Shown piece after piece: positions 28,611 to 40,860 of a stretch of DNA of 64,000 nt. The notes beneath the pieces are model-generated. The model ran no database searches and was not told the origin of the DNA. It saw nothing but the letters and a program-made list of their open reading frames with translations. The translations under genes were made by a program, and so were the position numbers. Each line of letters starts with the position of its first letter. Position 1 is the first letter of the stretch. The DNA comes from Allium sativum (Eukaryota; Streptophyta; Magnoliopsida; Asparagales; Amaryllidaceae): NCBI GenBank assembly GCA_030737875.1, contig CM060915.1, positions 636,432,786 to 636,496,785 on the forward strand. Direction: 5' to 3'.

Positions 28611-30490
28611 AAACATGCTAAATACGATAAATACGAATTCAATATTATCAATAGTGTATATATGTTTCAAAACATTTCAAAGTAAATGTATCAATCCGAG
28701 GAAGCATAGTACCCCATACTATTATGCCTCCATGCTAGTAATACAATCAAGTCCTTAGGGTCGTATTTGGAATTTGGTTTGCATCATGAGTCAAGGCTTG
28801 TGAGGCTCGTGAAGTTACGCTATACACAAAGCTATGCTAATTAAAGCTGTGCTTTGATCATCCATAAGGCTCTGCTTTTCAACAAAAGCTTTGATCGTTG
28901 CATCTTAGCATGCCACATCGTCAATCCATACCAAGTATTTAATCATCTACTAAAATATATAAAATGGGTGTTAAGTAAAGAATAAATTCTCCGCCACCAA
29001 CATTTACACATTCAGCAGGGATCAATAACTATAATATATAACGGAGTACGATGTCAGACACACAATCCATTTAAAATTCTGTTTTGGGTCTGAACGAAAC
29101 CGTATCCGGTAGATCTCCACGTACATCTCGATGATCAATAAATCCATCGTCTTTGTTGTACATCCAATCAAGATATAAATAATCATCCATTCGATGTGGA
29201 AATTTCCCGGTCTTCAATAACCGTCTTCATCGTCCACCTTCAATCGTCATATGAATTACTCAGAATGGGTTAAACCCGGTCTTTCTGAATGATTTGCGCA
29301 ATTTAAAATTATGTGCTCTAAACACGACCAACGCCTCATTCCAATCCAATTAAAATTTATATAAAAAAACTATATTTAGTTTTAGTCCTCTAAAATCCTT
29401 ATTTATTGATTATTTAACTTTCAAGAAACAATCTTGTCTTTAACTGGGTTAAAGAACAAATGTCGCTCAAACATCGTTCACGATAAACCCAAAATCATAT
29501 TTCAATTAATTCCAATTTAATATATTAAATTGAAAACTTCTCTTTAGAATATTTCATTAAATATTAATTAAAAGATTAATAAATTACAAATCATCACTTC
29601 ATCGTAGATTGGGGTTTTATGAACTAATGTCATTTAAAACATTTTTCATGGTCAACCCAAATCAACTTCCAATTAATGTTAATGTTGGAAAATTCATATA
29701 TTTTTTTCTTTTCTTTCCCTTAATTAAAAATGTCATTCCTTTCTTAAATTCCAATCTAATTTATTCACTTGAAATACTTGGTTTTAATAAAACCATTTTT
29801 CACTCTTTTATTTATTTATAGAAATAAATAAACTACTTAACTTGATAAAAATATCTTTCCTCTCAATAAATTTGGAATTTCACATCCAAAACTCTTTTAA
29901 AACATTTATTAAGATTTCTCATAATTTTTCCCTATTTTAATTATTTAAATGTTTCAACAAATTTTTTCCTCATTAAATAAAAAATGAATTTTCATTTTAA
30001 AACACTTTCATGTTCCCTCGTTACATTAAAAATATAAAATTGTAATGTAAATCAAATTCACGTTTTTATACGACATTAAAAATTTGCAATTTTAATGTAA
30101 AACAAATTCCATGTTTTATACGACATTAAAAAGTTGCATTTTTAATTTAAAACAAATTTCATGATTCTATATTAAAATAAAGAATAACTTTTATTTTAAA
30201 ACATTTTCATATTCTTACGTTACAATAAAAGAATAACTTTTGAGCGCTAACCATTTACTGTAAACTCATATTCCTAAATAAAAGGATTAACTTTTTATAT
30301 TGAAATATGTTTCATGTTCTTACTTTTAATAAAAGATTAACTTTTATTTTCTAGGCATATTTCATAAATTTCACTTTAATAAAAGATTAACCTTTATTTT
30401 ATACATATTTCATATTCTTATCTTATATTTACAATAAAATGTAAATTAAAAATACTACGTTAAGTTTCATTCTCTTATTTACATTCTAAA

Positions 30491-30765
30491 ATGTAAATTA
30501 AATTGCAATGTCAAAATCTCTTCTTTTATTTACATTAAAAATGTAAATTAAATTGCAAAGTCAAAATCTCTTCTTTTATTTACATTAAAAATGTAAATTA
30601 AATTGCAATGTCAAAATCTCTTCTTTTATTTACATTAAAAATGTAAATTAAATTGCAAAGTCAAAATCTCTTCTTTTATTTACATTAAAAATGTAAATTA
30701 AATTGCAATGTCAAAATCTCTTCTTTTATTTACATTAAAAATGTAAATTAAATTGCAAATCTTAT
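30491..30765. repeat. 50-bp tandem repeat with 100-bp alternation in N2 LTR
   Basis: AATTGCAA(T/A)GTCAAAATCTC starts at 30501, 30551, 30601, 30651 and 30701, with a degenerate start at 30751, an exact 50-bp period. Units alternate GCAATG and GCAAAG, so the true repeat is a 100-bp dimer. Each unit contains the hairpin TTTACATT-AAA-AATGTAAA. Decayed forms of the ACATTAAAAATG word extend back to about 30000. Confidence 0.95.
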
Positions 30766-32417
30766 TTTGATAATTTCTTTTCCAAATTGGAATGAGAACC
30801 AAACGATTCACCATATAATTATAATTATACGGTTTTCATACATCCCATGTTATTCTAGACTAATGATAAATCATTAAAAACATCCAATCATCCAAAGTGT
30901 ATATTTGTACTGCATAGCGTCAAATAAAGAACGTTTATAACTAATAACAAGGGCGATGTGTAATTATCAACCCAAGACCCGTGTGGGGTTTCAACCAACT
31001 AACATTCAAATAATATATATAATTATTTGTGCATTTGGGCGATGTGTGAAAATTATAAACCCAATCAACAAATACAAGTCAGGTAACTTGTACATGGTAG
31101 TGTAACATTTATTTTTAACAATTCTATAAGAATCAATATTAATGACATACGTTGCATACTGCTAAAATTTACATAACATAACAAATCATATCATGACATA
31201 ACATAACGTACAACACAACATACATGCATCAGATAATTTCAAACAATTATTTCACCACAGGCATTTAAATCACATTCGTTTATAATAATAAATAAATACG
31301 GTAAAAGTTTTTGAGTGAGAAATGAGTTCTCACCTTGGTTTGTACTTTGTCGGTGTTTAAATGTTCGGGCCCAATTTTGGCCCAAAATTGAATTGCTCCA
31401 AATTTAGCAAAATTAGTGTCTATGCGAAGGTCTCGACTCACTGATCGCAGCAAACCCTGTTTTGCGCGATTTCGAGTTCGTTACAACAAGTTAGGAATTT
31501 CTGAAGTTTGAACGAATTAAATAATTAATTAAAATTACCGAAAATACCCAAAAATTCAGCTTCCTCCAAATTGGACGAATTTAGTGTCCACGCGAAGCTC
31601 TCGTCGCCACGATCGCAGCGGATCTGAAATCATCAGATTCTGAGTTCGTATGAGAGAGATATACAATTTCAAAGTTTGAATTACAAAACTAACACAAATC
31701 TCGGTCAAACAGCCCATCACCACCTTTGACCGCAGTTTCCCACCGCCTGGAGCCACCTGAAGTCATCGAAGCACCGCCAACCTCTTCGTCTTGGCGAGAC
31801 GCACCACCACCAAAAAGCGCCGCCTCTGACTTCGCCTCCGCCGGCCGGAATTCGCCCGAGACCGTTGTTCGGTTCGCGGGTCCCACGGGCCACACCTCTT
31901 TTCCAAATGACCTGAAAATTTCTGAGCACCTTCTCCTTGTGAAGAACTTTCGTGTTCGGCCCTTCGCCTGATTCTTCCTGGATTGGCCGAAAATTGATCA
32001 TCTATGTTCTGAGCTCGCCGGAATTTTCTGTTTCAGATTTTCTCGATTTCCGTGCCCTTCCATCGACTTTCAGACAAAACTTTCTGAAGCAAAGTTGTAG
32101 ATCTTTGTCTCCTCTACAATTTCTTCCATTGCGCCATCCTCCAATTGTTCACGGTTTGGCCAGAAAATACCAAAATATGAAACTGACTTTTTGCAATCAA
32201 ACTCAAATCCCGGCGAATCCGTGCGACGGTAGGTCTTGAATTTTTTGTGGTAGATAGAGGATAAGAAGATGAACAAAACCCAGAAAGGGTTTGGTCTAGT
32301 TTTGTTCTGATTTGGAGTTATAAATTGTTTAGTTTTAGGGTCTTTTGTGCAAAGAATATTTTTAGAGTTGAGGCCATGGAATATGTAGAAAATGAAGATG
32401 AAGGAGGCTATGTTATA

Positions 32418-32484
32418 TTTAGGGTTCAGCTAATGGCTATTAAAAGATAATATATATGTAGGTTATAAACTCAATTAGGCCCAA
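32418..32484 (-). promoter_or_regulatory. Putative N2 LTR promoter
   Basis: In element sense: TTGGGCC (32478-32484, a site II-like motif), a TATA-rich ATATATTATC stretch (about 32448-32458), and AACCCTAAA (32418-32426, telo-box-like). This order is typical of plant core promoters, and the GC-rich island lies downstream. Confidence 0.4.
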
Positions 32485-33372
32485 TTACCCTTATGTACAT
32501 ATATTAATACATTTTTTTGTTCGCTTTTCGTAGTTTAAAAATTCATGTTAACACCTACGAATTCCATTGTAATTGAAAATTGAAACATAAATATTCCTTG
32601 AGATTTCGGATTTAAGGAAACTGGTTTCGTCATTTTACGAGTCCGTATGAACTAATAATGAATTTTTAAAGTCTGAAAATTGACCGTTTTCACTGTAAAT
32701 CAATTATAATTACATATTAATTCTAAAAATTCCAGAAAAATCATTTCTTACTTTGTTTTGACGATACGATCCCAACAAAATTAATTTCGTTGAATTTGAA
32801 GATCGTTTGCAAAACTTCACTTTTCAAGGCGTATATATTTTATATTTAAAAATATATTTTTATGTGAATAATTTCCGAAACTCAAAATATATAAGTGCTT
32901 ATACTTTTTCAATGCAGAAACGTCATTTTGAACTCAATGGAAGTGGTTCCGAGTCCAAATTCATTCGTATGCAAAAAGTAGCCTTTTGGGCCATATATTT
33001 TAATATATATAAATTCCATAGCGTTTTTCTGAAATTTTAAATTTGCCATAACTTACAAATTATAAACTGAAATCTTAATTTTTTAAATTCATTGGAAATA
33101 TATCGTCAATACGATCCTAATGTTTCTTGTTTCGTCCAATTCTGAATTATAATGAATTTTATATATTTTCCCAAAGTTGAAAATCGAATATTGAAATTAT
33201 CGCGCCATTTCAGGCTCGAAATATAATTAATATAAATTATACGTTCTAACTTCAATTTAAAATAAATTATTTCTCCGTTATTATTTAAAATAAATTATTT
33301 TAAATATACTAAATCCTTTAAATTAACTAAATTAAAAAATTTAAATTTGCCCCAAAATTCCGGGTCGTTACA

Positions 33373-34499
33373 GCTAGGTAGTTGATCGAGAAAGTGGTTA
33401 CTAGTTTTTTGCGTTTGAAAAATGTGCGTGAGTGGAGGGAGCGGTTTTCGGTATTTTTAAAAGAAATTAAACTGTAGTTACAGATAATTACGATATATAT
33501 AACTGAAATCCAATTTTTGTTTTAATCAATTTTTTTAACTACAAAACTAATATCTACATGTACCTAAAAATGATACCAAATCATTGTGTTATATAATATG
33601 TTAAACTATATGTTTAATTATTTATTTCATAACCACGCATGGCAAAAAAGTGATATGGAAATGAAAACTCATATTAACTATTTGATTTGAATTAATGTTT
33701 GCTTATGTTATAAATTATTTCAAATGTTATTTCCAACAAAATAATATACCCACATATATGCAAAATCGATACTTAATAGTAGTTGGACATGATATGATGT
33801 CTATAAATTTGATTATTTAATTTACTACCATGCATGAAAAAGTAATAACAAATTACTACAAATTCATATGTAATAGTTGTTTGATTCAAATCTACCCTTC
33901 GTTATTTTATAAATTTTATTTTCAACAAAATTGATACCCACATACATATAAAAATGATACCCAGTAATTGTTAGATATAATATGATTATTATAATTTTTT
34001 CATTGTCGTTGTGATGTATGATAAAATTGATGTTATAGAAGTGTACACTTATATCCAGTAACTTTTTAATTCAAATTCATATTTGGTTAGATTTCACTGT
34101 AACATACTCTAAACAATATATTGACATGTAAGCTCGTAGTTTTGCACAAGATAACACAACATACAAATCATTGCAATCACTTCAAAACTAGAAAGAAAAT
34201 AAAAAAATTCATATAAAATTGATATTAAAAGCGAACAAAAAACGATTGTTTATACCTAAAACTTGTATTATAAGTACGTAAAAACCAATATCTTAATTTG
34301 CAGTACCTGGAGCTGGTACTAATATCATTTACAAGTTGATAATAATGTTTGCATGCTTGAAACTGACACTAATCGTACAAAAAATGATAATAAACTATAA
34401 ATATTTTAAAAAAATTGACCAACATAATGAGAAATAACTCACCCTTTCTTGAGAAATCTATATATTCTCAACACATGTTAATTAATTAGAAATGAAAAT
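33373..34499. other. Non-LTR spacer between N2 and N3
   Basis: This is the only stretch outside the mapped elements. It starts GCTAG, the expected right copy of the N2 target duplication, and ends AAAAT, the left copy for N3; the partners are outside the window. It is AT-rich with no gene or RNA gene. Confidence 0.6.
33555..34135. repeat. Degenerate repeat of about 190 bp
   Basis: The anchor ATACCCACATA(T/C)AT and following AAAA-TGATAC phrase occur near 33745 and 33935, with weaker forms near 33560 and 34120. The word ACCATGCATGAAAAAGT near 33827 matches ACCACGCATGGCAAAAAAGT near 33632. The spacing of 186-195 bp is satellite-like, but the copies are strongly diverged. Confidence 0.5.
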
Positions 34500-34688
34500 T
34501 GTAAGAACCCGTAACTTCCCCGTGAAGGAAAGCACGAATACTTTGAGAACAACACACAAAAGGACGCAGACGGAAGAACATTTCATTGTTATTACAACAA
34601 TTCCATCATATACAAGAATATACAGAGTATAAATGAATAAATTACATTCGACAAATATCAGAGATTACAATAAGTTACATAGCAGCGG
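34500..34688 (-). repeat. N3 left LTR, outer U5-end part
   Basis: The first 189 bp of the LTR on the plus strand, up to the N4 insertion. It ends GCAGCGG, a motif shared by all N LTRs. The last five bases (34684-34688, AGCGG) are the N4 target duplication. Confidence 0.9.
34684..34688. repeat. Target-site duplication of N4 (left), AGCGG
   Basis: AGCGG recurs at 56063-56067, flanking the entire 21,374-bp three-LTR array. None occurs at the internal LTR/interior junctions, so the array lies between one pair of duplications. Confidence 0.95.
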
Positions 34689-35038
34689 TGTAACGAACCG
34701 GGATTTTCGACTCCGAAAATCAACATCAAACTACCGTGTTGACCATTCAGACATCGAACATTCCAGATCATTAATAGAAAGAAGTTAGAGGGTGAGATAG
34801 GAAAGAAAGAAATATTAGAATAGAAGAAGAATAAGAAACACCACACAACACAGAGTCTCACATCGCAGCGGAACAAAATATAATACAGAAATAACCTTTA
34901 TTGAAAGCTTTTGAAATACTTACAATATCAGAGTACACATCTGGACAGTGATAATAATCTGTCCTCATATAACACACAGCGGAATAGTAATATCATACGT
35001 CTGGACTCTTCCAACTCGTCTCTTCACAGCAGTCGATA

Positions 35039-35111
35039 ACCTGGACCTGTACAACCCGGCCTAACCCGAGCATTTACAAAACACCGGGTCAGTCTGGTGA
35101 ACCAGAGTGAG
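35039..35111 (-). promoter_or_regulatory. N4 LTR module: CTCAC hairpin then CAG/GTCC (also at 42647 and 50255)
   Basis: In element sense: CTCACTC, then the inverted repeat TCTGGT/ACCAGA (35093-35106), GACCCGGTG, a T/G-rich run and TTGTACAGGTCCAGG. It is the N4 version of the module seen in N1-N3 and the chromovirus, with yet another stem sequence. Confidence 0.5.
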
Positions 35112-35189
35112 ATAAACTCGCACAGTAATAAGGGTAAATCATCCAATCATGATTTTAGAGTTCAAAAATCTTTTCCAAAGAAAAGGATA

Positions 35190-35239
35190 ATCGTAAGACC
35201 AAATCCACACATAAATACGGACGGTTTTTACCTTACGAT
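35190..35239 (-). promoter_or_regulatory. N4 LTR stem (also at 42798 and 50406)
   Basis: Arms ATCGTAAG (35190-35197) and CTTACGAT (35232-35239) are complementary over 8 bp with a 34-nt loop. The right arm is preceded by GGTTTTTAC as in N1 and N3. The arm sequence differs from N1-N3 but pairing is kept. Confidence 0.5.
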
Positions 35240-36669
35240 AACCCAAAACAGTTTTGAAACCAATATCTTGTCTGATATTATAATAATGTCTAAACACAAG
35301 TAAATAGAAATCTAGTGGAACGCTTGCATCTCACGCTCCACATATATAGTATACAATCAAAAACCGCGGCGCTTATTGGAGATTGGATTCCAACTTGACA
35401 AGGTATGGGTCCACCTTCCGATAGTGTATCTCTAGAGACGAATACACTGGGTTCAACAAGAACTTCTTGCAACCCGGCCCTCACATGACCGACCCCTCAT
35501 TTCGCTTGAGAGTATCGAATGTATATCACCGACGGTTGGGATCAGCAACCGTCTCCCGACAAGGGACAGCATCGAAACATAGATTTAAGAAACAATAGGA
35601 TTTCCTCTAGATAGGTGATCATACACCCTAATGGGAGCGACCCACATAGCCATGCTGCCTGCCCGATTTTTGTCATTTCCCGGCTGATGAGGCTTGAGGT
35701 CTAGATTACTCTTGATCATCTGGTCGTCATTCACTTTGAATGCCACATCGTCAGATCCGCCAGATATCACTAATTGACGTCCACAAAAATACTCTAGCTG
35801 AAAGCTAGAGAATGGCAATTCCCTGCCAACAACTATCGTACGTTTGAAGAAATCAACGTACGTGACCCTTTGGAAATACTCTGTCAGACATTCGTCCATA
35901 TACGTCATCCAGGAACAGAATGAACCGAAGGCACTCTCCTACTGCATCCAATATAGGAATCACCCCATGGATCAGCAGCGAGAAGTCCTTGCAACCCGTA
36001 GATTCCAACTACGACAGAATCACAGCTTATCTCTGCTTGCCAGGCAGAGAATATTAGTGCTTCTTCCGTTTATGAAAATCAACGGTCTTCACAGCACCAT
36101 CTCGATCATCTTCTGATATCTTCACGTATTTGTTGGTCGGAATGGTTTTCGAATATAAATTCGATCCCGGTCTTTCCATACCAACAATCGTATTGGACAT
36201 GATTTGATAGTCGGTGATTTAACTATCAAAATAATCAGTGTTTCAATCATGACACTCCAATGAGTTCACTGGTTCAGTATTTAGCATCATTTGGCCTTTG
36301 ACAAACTAATTTCCTTTTTGTTAAATTGAAACTTCCAATTCTTTTAATATTCAAAAATACGATATTTGAATAACTCTAATTGATTAATTAACCTTCGTCT
36401 TAACTCCATTCGCTTGACTCTAGATCACAGCGATCAAAATGGTTACGCCTGATTCCCTCAGGAAACATCCGACCGCCGTAGGCTATCTGCAGCCCTGCGA
36501 ATTACGCTAGCAGTCGTACGAAATGGTAACTTAGCCGAATAATTATGTTTGGCTAATTCCATCTCGAATAGCTATATTCAATTTCCCACTTAATTCTTCC
36601 ATCAAATCATCTTTTAGATTCGGAAATCCATTAGATTTAACAAAGAAATTTATAGCACCTATGTTATAA

Positions 36670-36822
36670 CAATAGCGTTATAATTACTATTTAGATTTAC
36701 AAAACAACAGCGCTATAATCGCTGTTTAGGTTTACAACCCATTTACTATAGCAAAAGCGCTACAATCGCTATATTAGATTTACAAAACATATATTATAAC
36801 AACAGCGCTAAAATCGCTGTTG
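36670..36822. repeat. Cluster of four AGCG...CGCT hairpins (also at 44278 and 51886)
   Basis: Four imperfect tandem units of 35-60 bp are each centred on an inverted repeat such as AACAGCG...CGCTGTT or TATAGC...GCTATA, separated by TTTACAAAAC-type linkers. The stems differ between units but mostly stay complementary. Confidence 0.7.
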
Positions 36823-39601
36823 AGATTTTCAAAACATATCTACTAACGTCTCTTACGATTACCAACTAATACTATCTTCAGATAATCTCGATGTTGTTCA
36901 AGTTGGGGTATTTTAATTACCTCTCAGACCTTGATCAAACAACGTTCTTATCCTCAGATGAATATAAGTTGTAATCTCAAATCAATATTCCCATTTCAGT
37001 CTCTAAATACATTCCATTATAACTTGGGTTTAGTTATTCAACCCTATAACCCACCTCTTTAACCATATTCATTTATTTCCAATCTTCTTTCAAATCTGTT
37101 CGATCATTCCCCACTTTTGAAATCTTATTTCAAATTCCCCTCTTGATTTCATTTTCAAATAACGTTAATTCAATATTAACGATTTACACTTTGAAACTCA
37201 TTTATAAATCCTGGTTTATCTTAAACCCTTTTCAAAACCATATCTACATTTAAACGATATTTAATCCAAAAACACATTAATTCGATAATCAATTCAACTT
37301 CAAAATGGTCGATTTAATTCACTCAGCTTGATTATCTCGTTAGCCCATTCCAAATAAATTCTCACTTTAAATTAAACAATTATATAATTAATTTAAATAA
37401 ATCCCATTAATGGTTTTCTTAACAAAACGATTATCCAATTCTAACTATGCGATTTTATTCCCTATCTCGTACTTATCAATCTGATTTACATCGGAACTTG
37501 CTTTAAAAAAATCAATTAAAAAATAATCTAAAGTCTTACATAAATAAAATATTTATTTGTTTCTCTTGAATAACTTTTATTCGAAATAATATATTTCAAA
37601 ATCTAACTTCAGTTATAAAATAAATTTTATAACTTTATCTCTATCGACTCACCTGACGATGAATCACTGTCTATAACCCGATTGATTTTAAAGGCCATAC
37701 TCTGCCAAACACTTAACCAATATCGCCCATTGGTTTAAGCCAAACAGGTGTTGAATATTCAATTAATAATCAACCATCAAATCAATCACACAAACAGATC
37801 AGCCCATATATGATCATATGAAAATAAATAATATATTTGAGGAATCCGGTTGGATCCCTCCAACCTGTTCTTCCCTGTATTCAAATGGTTTTTCTCAAAT
37901 CAGACGGTTCAGTTTTGTTTAACTGATAACACTAAATAGCAACCATTCAACATCAACCACAAGCAATTCAAACAATTCAACCATTTAAACACGTTTATAA
38001 ATAAACGTGACCAACCAAGGTAAATTACCTTTATTGGAACCAATCGTTAAAATAACGATTGGGTATTTCACTGAAATTAAACACAGTTTAATTTCATCGT
38101 TAAATCAACAGTTAAATAGATAACTAGCAAAGCAGCCAGCCATTGGCAAGCAGAGCACACAAAATAAAAACACCCAATTTATATAGAATATAAAAAGGGT
38201 AACTGAGTGAGTTTAACTCACCTTGATCTGGTTCGTTGTCGCTAAAGCGGCTCGGGTTCCAATTAAATTAAACAGAGTTTAATTTAATAATAAGTTTCAG
38301 CAGTTCCCAGCTCTGTCTAGGCCGGTTCCAAAATGTACGAATCAACGATATGGTCCCAATATAATTAGTTCCATCCAATTCTGATCAACCAAATAAAAGT
38401 TAATCACCCTTTTTAATTCAAATTTTTTTTAATTAACTAACAAATTTCTAAATTATATAATTAGTTTACTAATTACTTGTTTTAGCGATAAACCGGTCCG
38501 ATATTATCTTGTTTTCAGTTCGTCTGTTCTGTAAGCTGCTTCCCATCCTACACGGTAAACCACCGTCATAATTATACAATTTAAATAAACTAAGTATTCT
38601 CAAAGTATAAAATTAATAGTTTAATTTACTTTGGTTAAGGTAAGTTTGAAATACACGGGCTGATACTTCCCTATCCAATTCATCCTGCTCAGTTATTGGT
38701 TCCAGGCTGTCCTGTAATTTTCCATAATTTAGTTAAGTCTAGAATAAACCAACAAAATATTCTCTAAACATTTTACTTCACAATTTAAGTTTATGATCAG
38801 GCCGATCGAATTATTACTCGTGTAACTCCTTCTGCCTCGAACTGTTCCTCTTCGTTCAAGCATCTTCGAACTCACTGCTCTCGTTTTATGCTATCTGCAA
38901 ACAAACTGATGTCCTTAATCACCGTTTGATGCAAATCATAGTATTCAACCTTATATTAGATAATAAAGACAATAAGGGTATTTAACTTCTTAATTCAATA
39001 ATTTAATAAAACTAATTACGTTAAAACTGGGTTGAACCCTTTTATTTCCGTCAGTTCTTCTTTCCCGGCTCTTGTTTCCGAACCTCACACACACGCTGCT
39101 CCATCGAAGATCAACCATCGCAACAAATAATCACCACGCCCCTTCAGATGACAAACAACACGTCCCATGCATGAACACCGACACTTTGGTTCCCATTGTT
39201 CCTTCTACAATTAACGGACCTCAAAGACCTTCCCTGCTCTCGTAAATAGCTTCACGTATCCACTTCCGTAATCCCTCCTCACACCATCGTATGGACCACC
39301 AACGCCCCATCAACCGTATCCAATCTCGGCTCCCACACGCCCTCTATCTCCTACCCGAGCCCGGTCAGACCTAGCCTCCCCGATGTCTCCAGAAACTCCA
39401 GTAAAGCCGGCGACTTCCCAGTGCTAATACCGCCACCTCATCACGTAATACTCCACCACACCCATTGGTTTTCAGAGAGCTCGAAGAGCTTTATCACCTT
39501 GCTGCAGAAAGTTTTCAGGATAGTGGATTGAATCGAATGCAAATTTGGTAGAAAGAAAATGGCTTTCTGGCCGTTAATATAGGTTAGTGGCGGCGTAGAT
39601 G

Positions 39602-39638
39602 AATTAGGGTTTGTCTGATAGTGGGAGGGTATTTATAG
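39602..39638 (-). promoter_or_regulatory. Putative N4 LTR promoter (also at 47210 and 54818)
   Basis: In element sense CTCACTATAAATACCC holds a good TATA box (39631-39638), followed about 25 bp downstream by AAACCCTAATT (39602-39612, telo-box-like) where transcription would begin. This lies about 1.2 kb from the sense start of the LTR. GC-rich sequence follows. Confidence 0.5.
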
Positions 39639-40846
39639 TGAGAGATACGTGGGAGTCACGGTGTTGGAATATAATATTTTTATTGAGGTAACTTGGTCTC
39701 CACGGTTAGAAGTGGTTTACACGGCAAGGAAAGCAAATGTTTGCGGCTCACGAAAGATACAGTACTCACGAGAGTTTTTAGTTGATTTAAATATAAGGGT
39801 AGGTGCATATAGCTGTATGGTATACTATAATTAATATTTTATTATATTGAAACGTCATGATAAAGTAACACGTAAAATTGACCGCAATCGACTCCCGTTT
39901 TCTGATTAAAAAGCTAATCTCAGTGTAAAAAGGTATTCCGGTCCTAATGGGACAAGTTTCGTCGAAATCCGAGGTCGTATGAAAAAAATTCCTTTATAAA
40001 ACCAGAAATGAACACACGTTTAATTTTTCCACGGTCACCAGATAAATCAAATCCACTTGAAACTGCGAACATCGACAATAACTTTTCGATACGAACCCAA
40101 CGGTACTAATTTCGTCGCATTCTGAGACCGTTGCCCCGGTAGGCTGTTTTTACCTCGAACCGCCCTACCCTTTTTAACGCCAAATTTTCCGATCTCTAAA
40201 AATAACAAACTATATACATATCCTGACTCTAATCGACGATACGAACTCAACGGAACTGGTTTCGTGGCCTAATTCGATCATCTGCTCCAGTTACATTCAA
40301 ATACTCCTTATATTTATTTGAATGCGCGCTATAGAATTTGAACGGGCGTTTACGGTTGCTGTGGTCACATACGACATCTGCTTGCCACGCCGTTTGACTT
40401 TCTGACAATAATTTAGCGATACGGTCCCAATGAAACTGGTCTTGTCGAAATCTGAGTCCGTTTGCAAAACGGCTATTTTAAAGGCCTATAATTAATAACG
40501 ATTTTCCATAGCGACTATTTCAAAATTTGATTTGGCCATAACTATCAAACTATGAAATCTAGATTTTTCTCTTTCATATGAAAATTATCGTCAATACGGT
40601 CCCAACGTGTCTTGTTTCATAGAAATCCAACTTATATCGAATCCCGTATTCTCAGTTGAAGTTCAAAACTCGAATTTACGAACTGCACGCCATTTTCAAG
40701 CTCGATTTATATTATATATAAATTATAACGTTCAACTTCGTTTCAATAACGAATTAAATATTAAATTTCATTAATATTCCAATATAATATTTAAAACTAA
40801 TTTTAAATATTCATATTCAAATGGTCGAAAAACACGGGTCGTTACA

Positions 40847-40860
40847 TTCTTCCCCCCTTA
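40847..40860 (-). promoter_or_regulatory. N4 polypurine tract, unit 1
   Basis: The minus strand reads TAAGGGGGGAAGAA before TGTAACGACCCG. Upstream in sense is ATTTCGAGGACGAAATTAT, the pre-PPT block also seen in the chromovirus. Unit 2 has the same at 48455-48468. Confidence 0.85.

Larger units (their letters stand above)
8015..33372 (-). mobile_element. N2: LARD-like LTR retrotransposon split by N1 and by a CACTA element
   Basis: The segment 8015-8897 duplicates 32490-33372, both ending GGGTCGTTACA. A polypurine tract follows at 8898 and a degenerate PBS precedes the other LTR at 27995-28006. Orientation is minus. Without the nested CACTA element the interior is only about 760 bp. The rest of its 3' LTR should lie left of the window, beyond N1. 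It is related to N1 and N3 but more diverged, and is the oldest layer of this half of the window by nesting order. Confidence 0.8.
28010..33372 (-). repeat. N2 5' LTR, complete (5363 bp)
   Basis: It starts TGAAACGACCC and ends GGGTCGTTACA. It shares with N1 and N3 the ordered blocks near its U5 end (28251-28372, 28421-28439, 28537-28610) and the ACCCGTGTGGGGTTTCAA and TTGGGCGATGTGT phrases near 30973-31045. Its centre has its own 50-bp repeat. A GC-rich island spans about 31720-32000, and promoter-like sequence lies at 32418-32484. Frames such as 31717-32001 come from base bias only. Confidence 0.85.
34689..40846 (-). repeat. N4 LTR A (6158 bp)
   Basis: The left-most LTR, the 3' LTR in element sense. 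I noticed about eight substitutions unique to A, for example near 34832, 35943, 36634, 36994, 37748 and 39720. Functional-looking parts are the module at 35039-35111, the stem at 35190-35239, the hairpin cluster at 36670-36822, GC-rich sequence at 39050-39480, a TATA box near 39631 and TTTCGTCGAA modules at 39930-40650. Confidence 0.9.
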
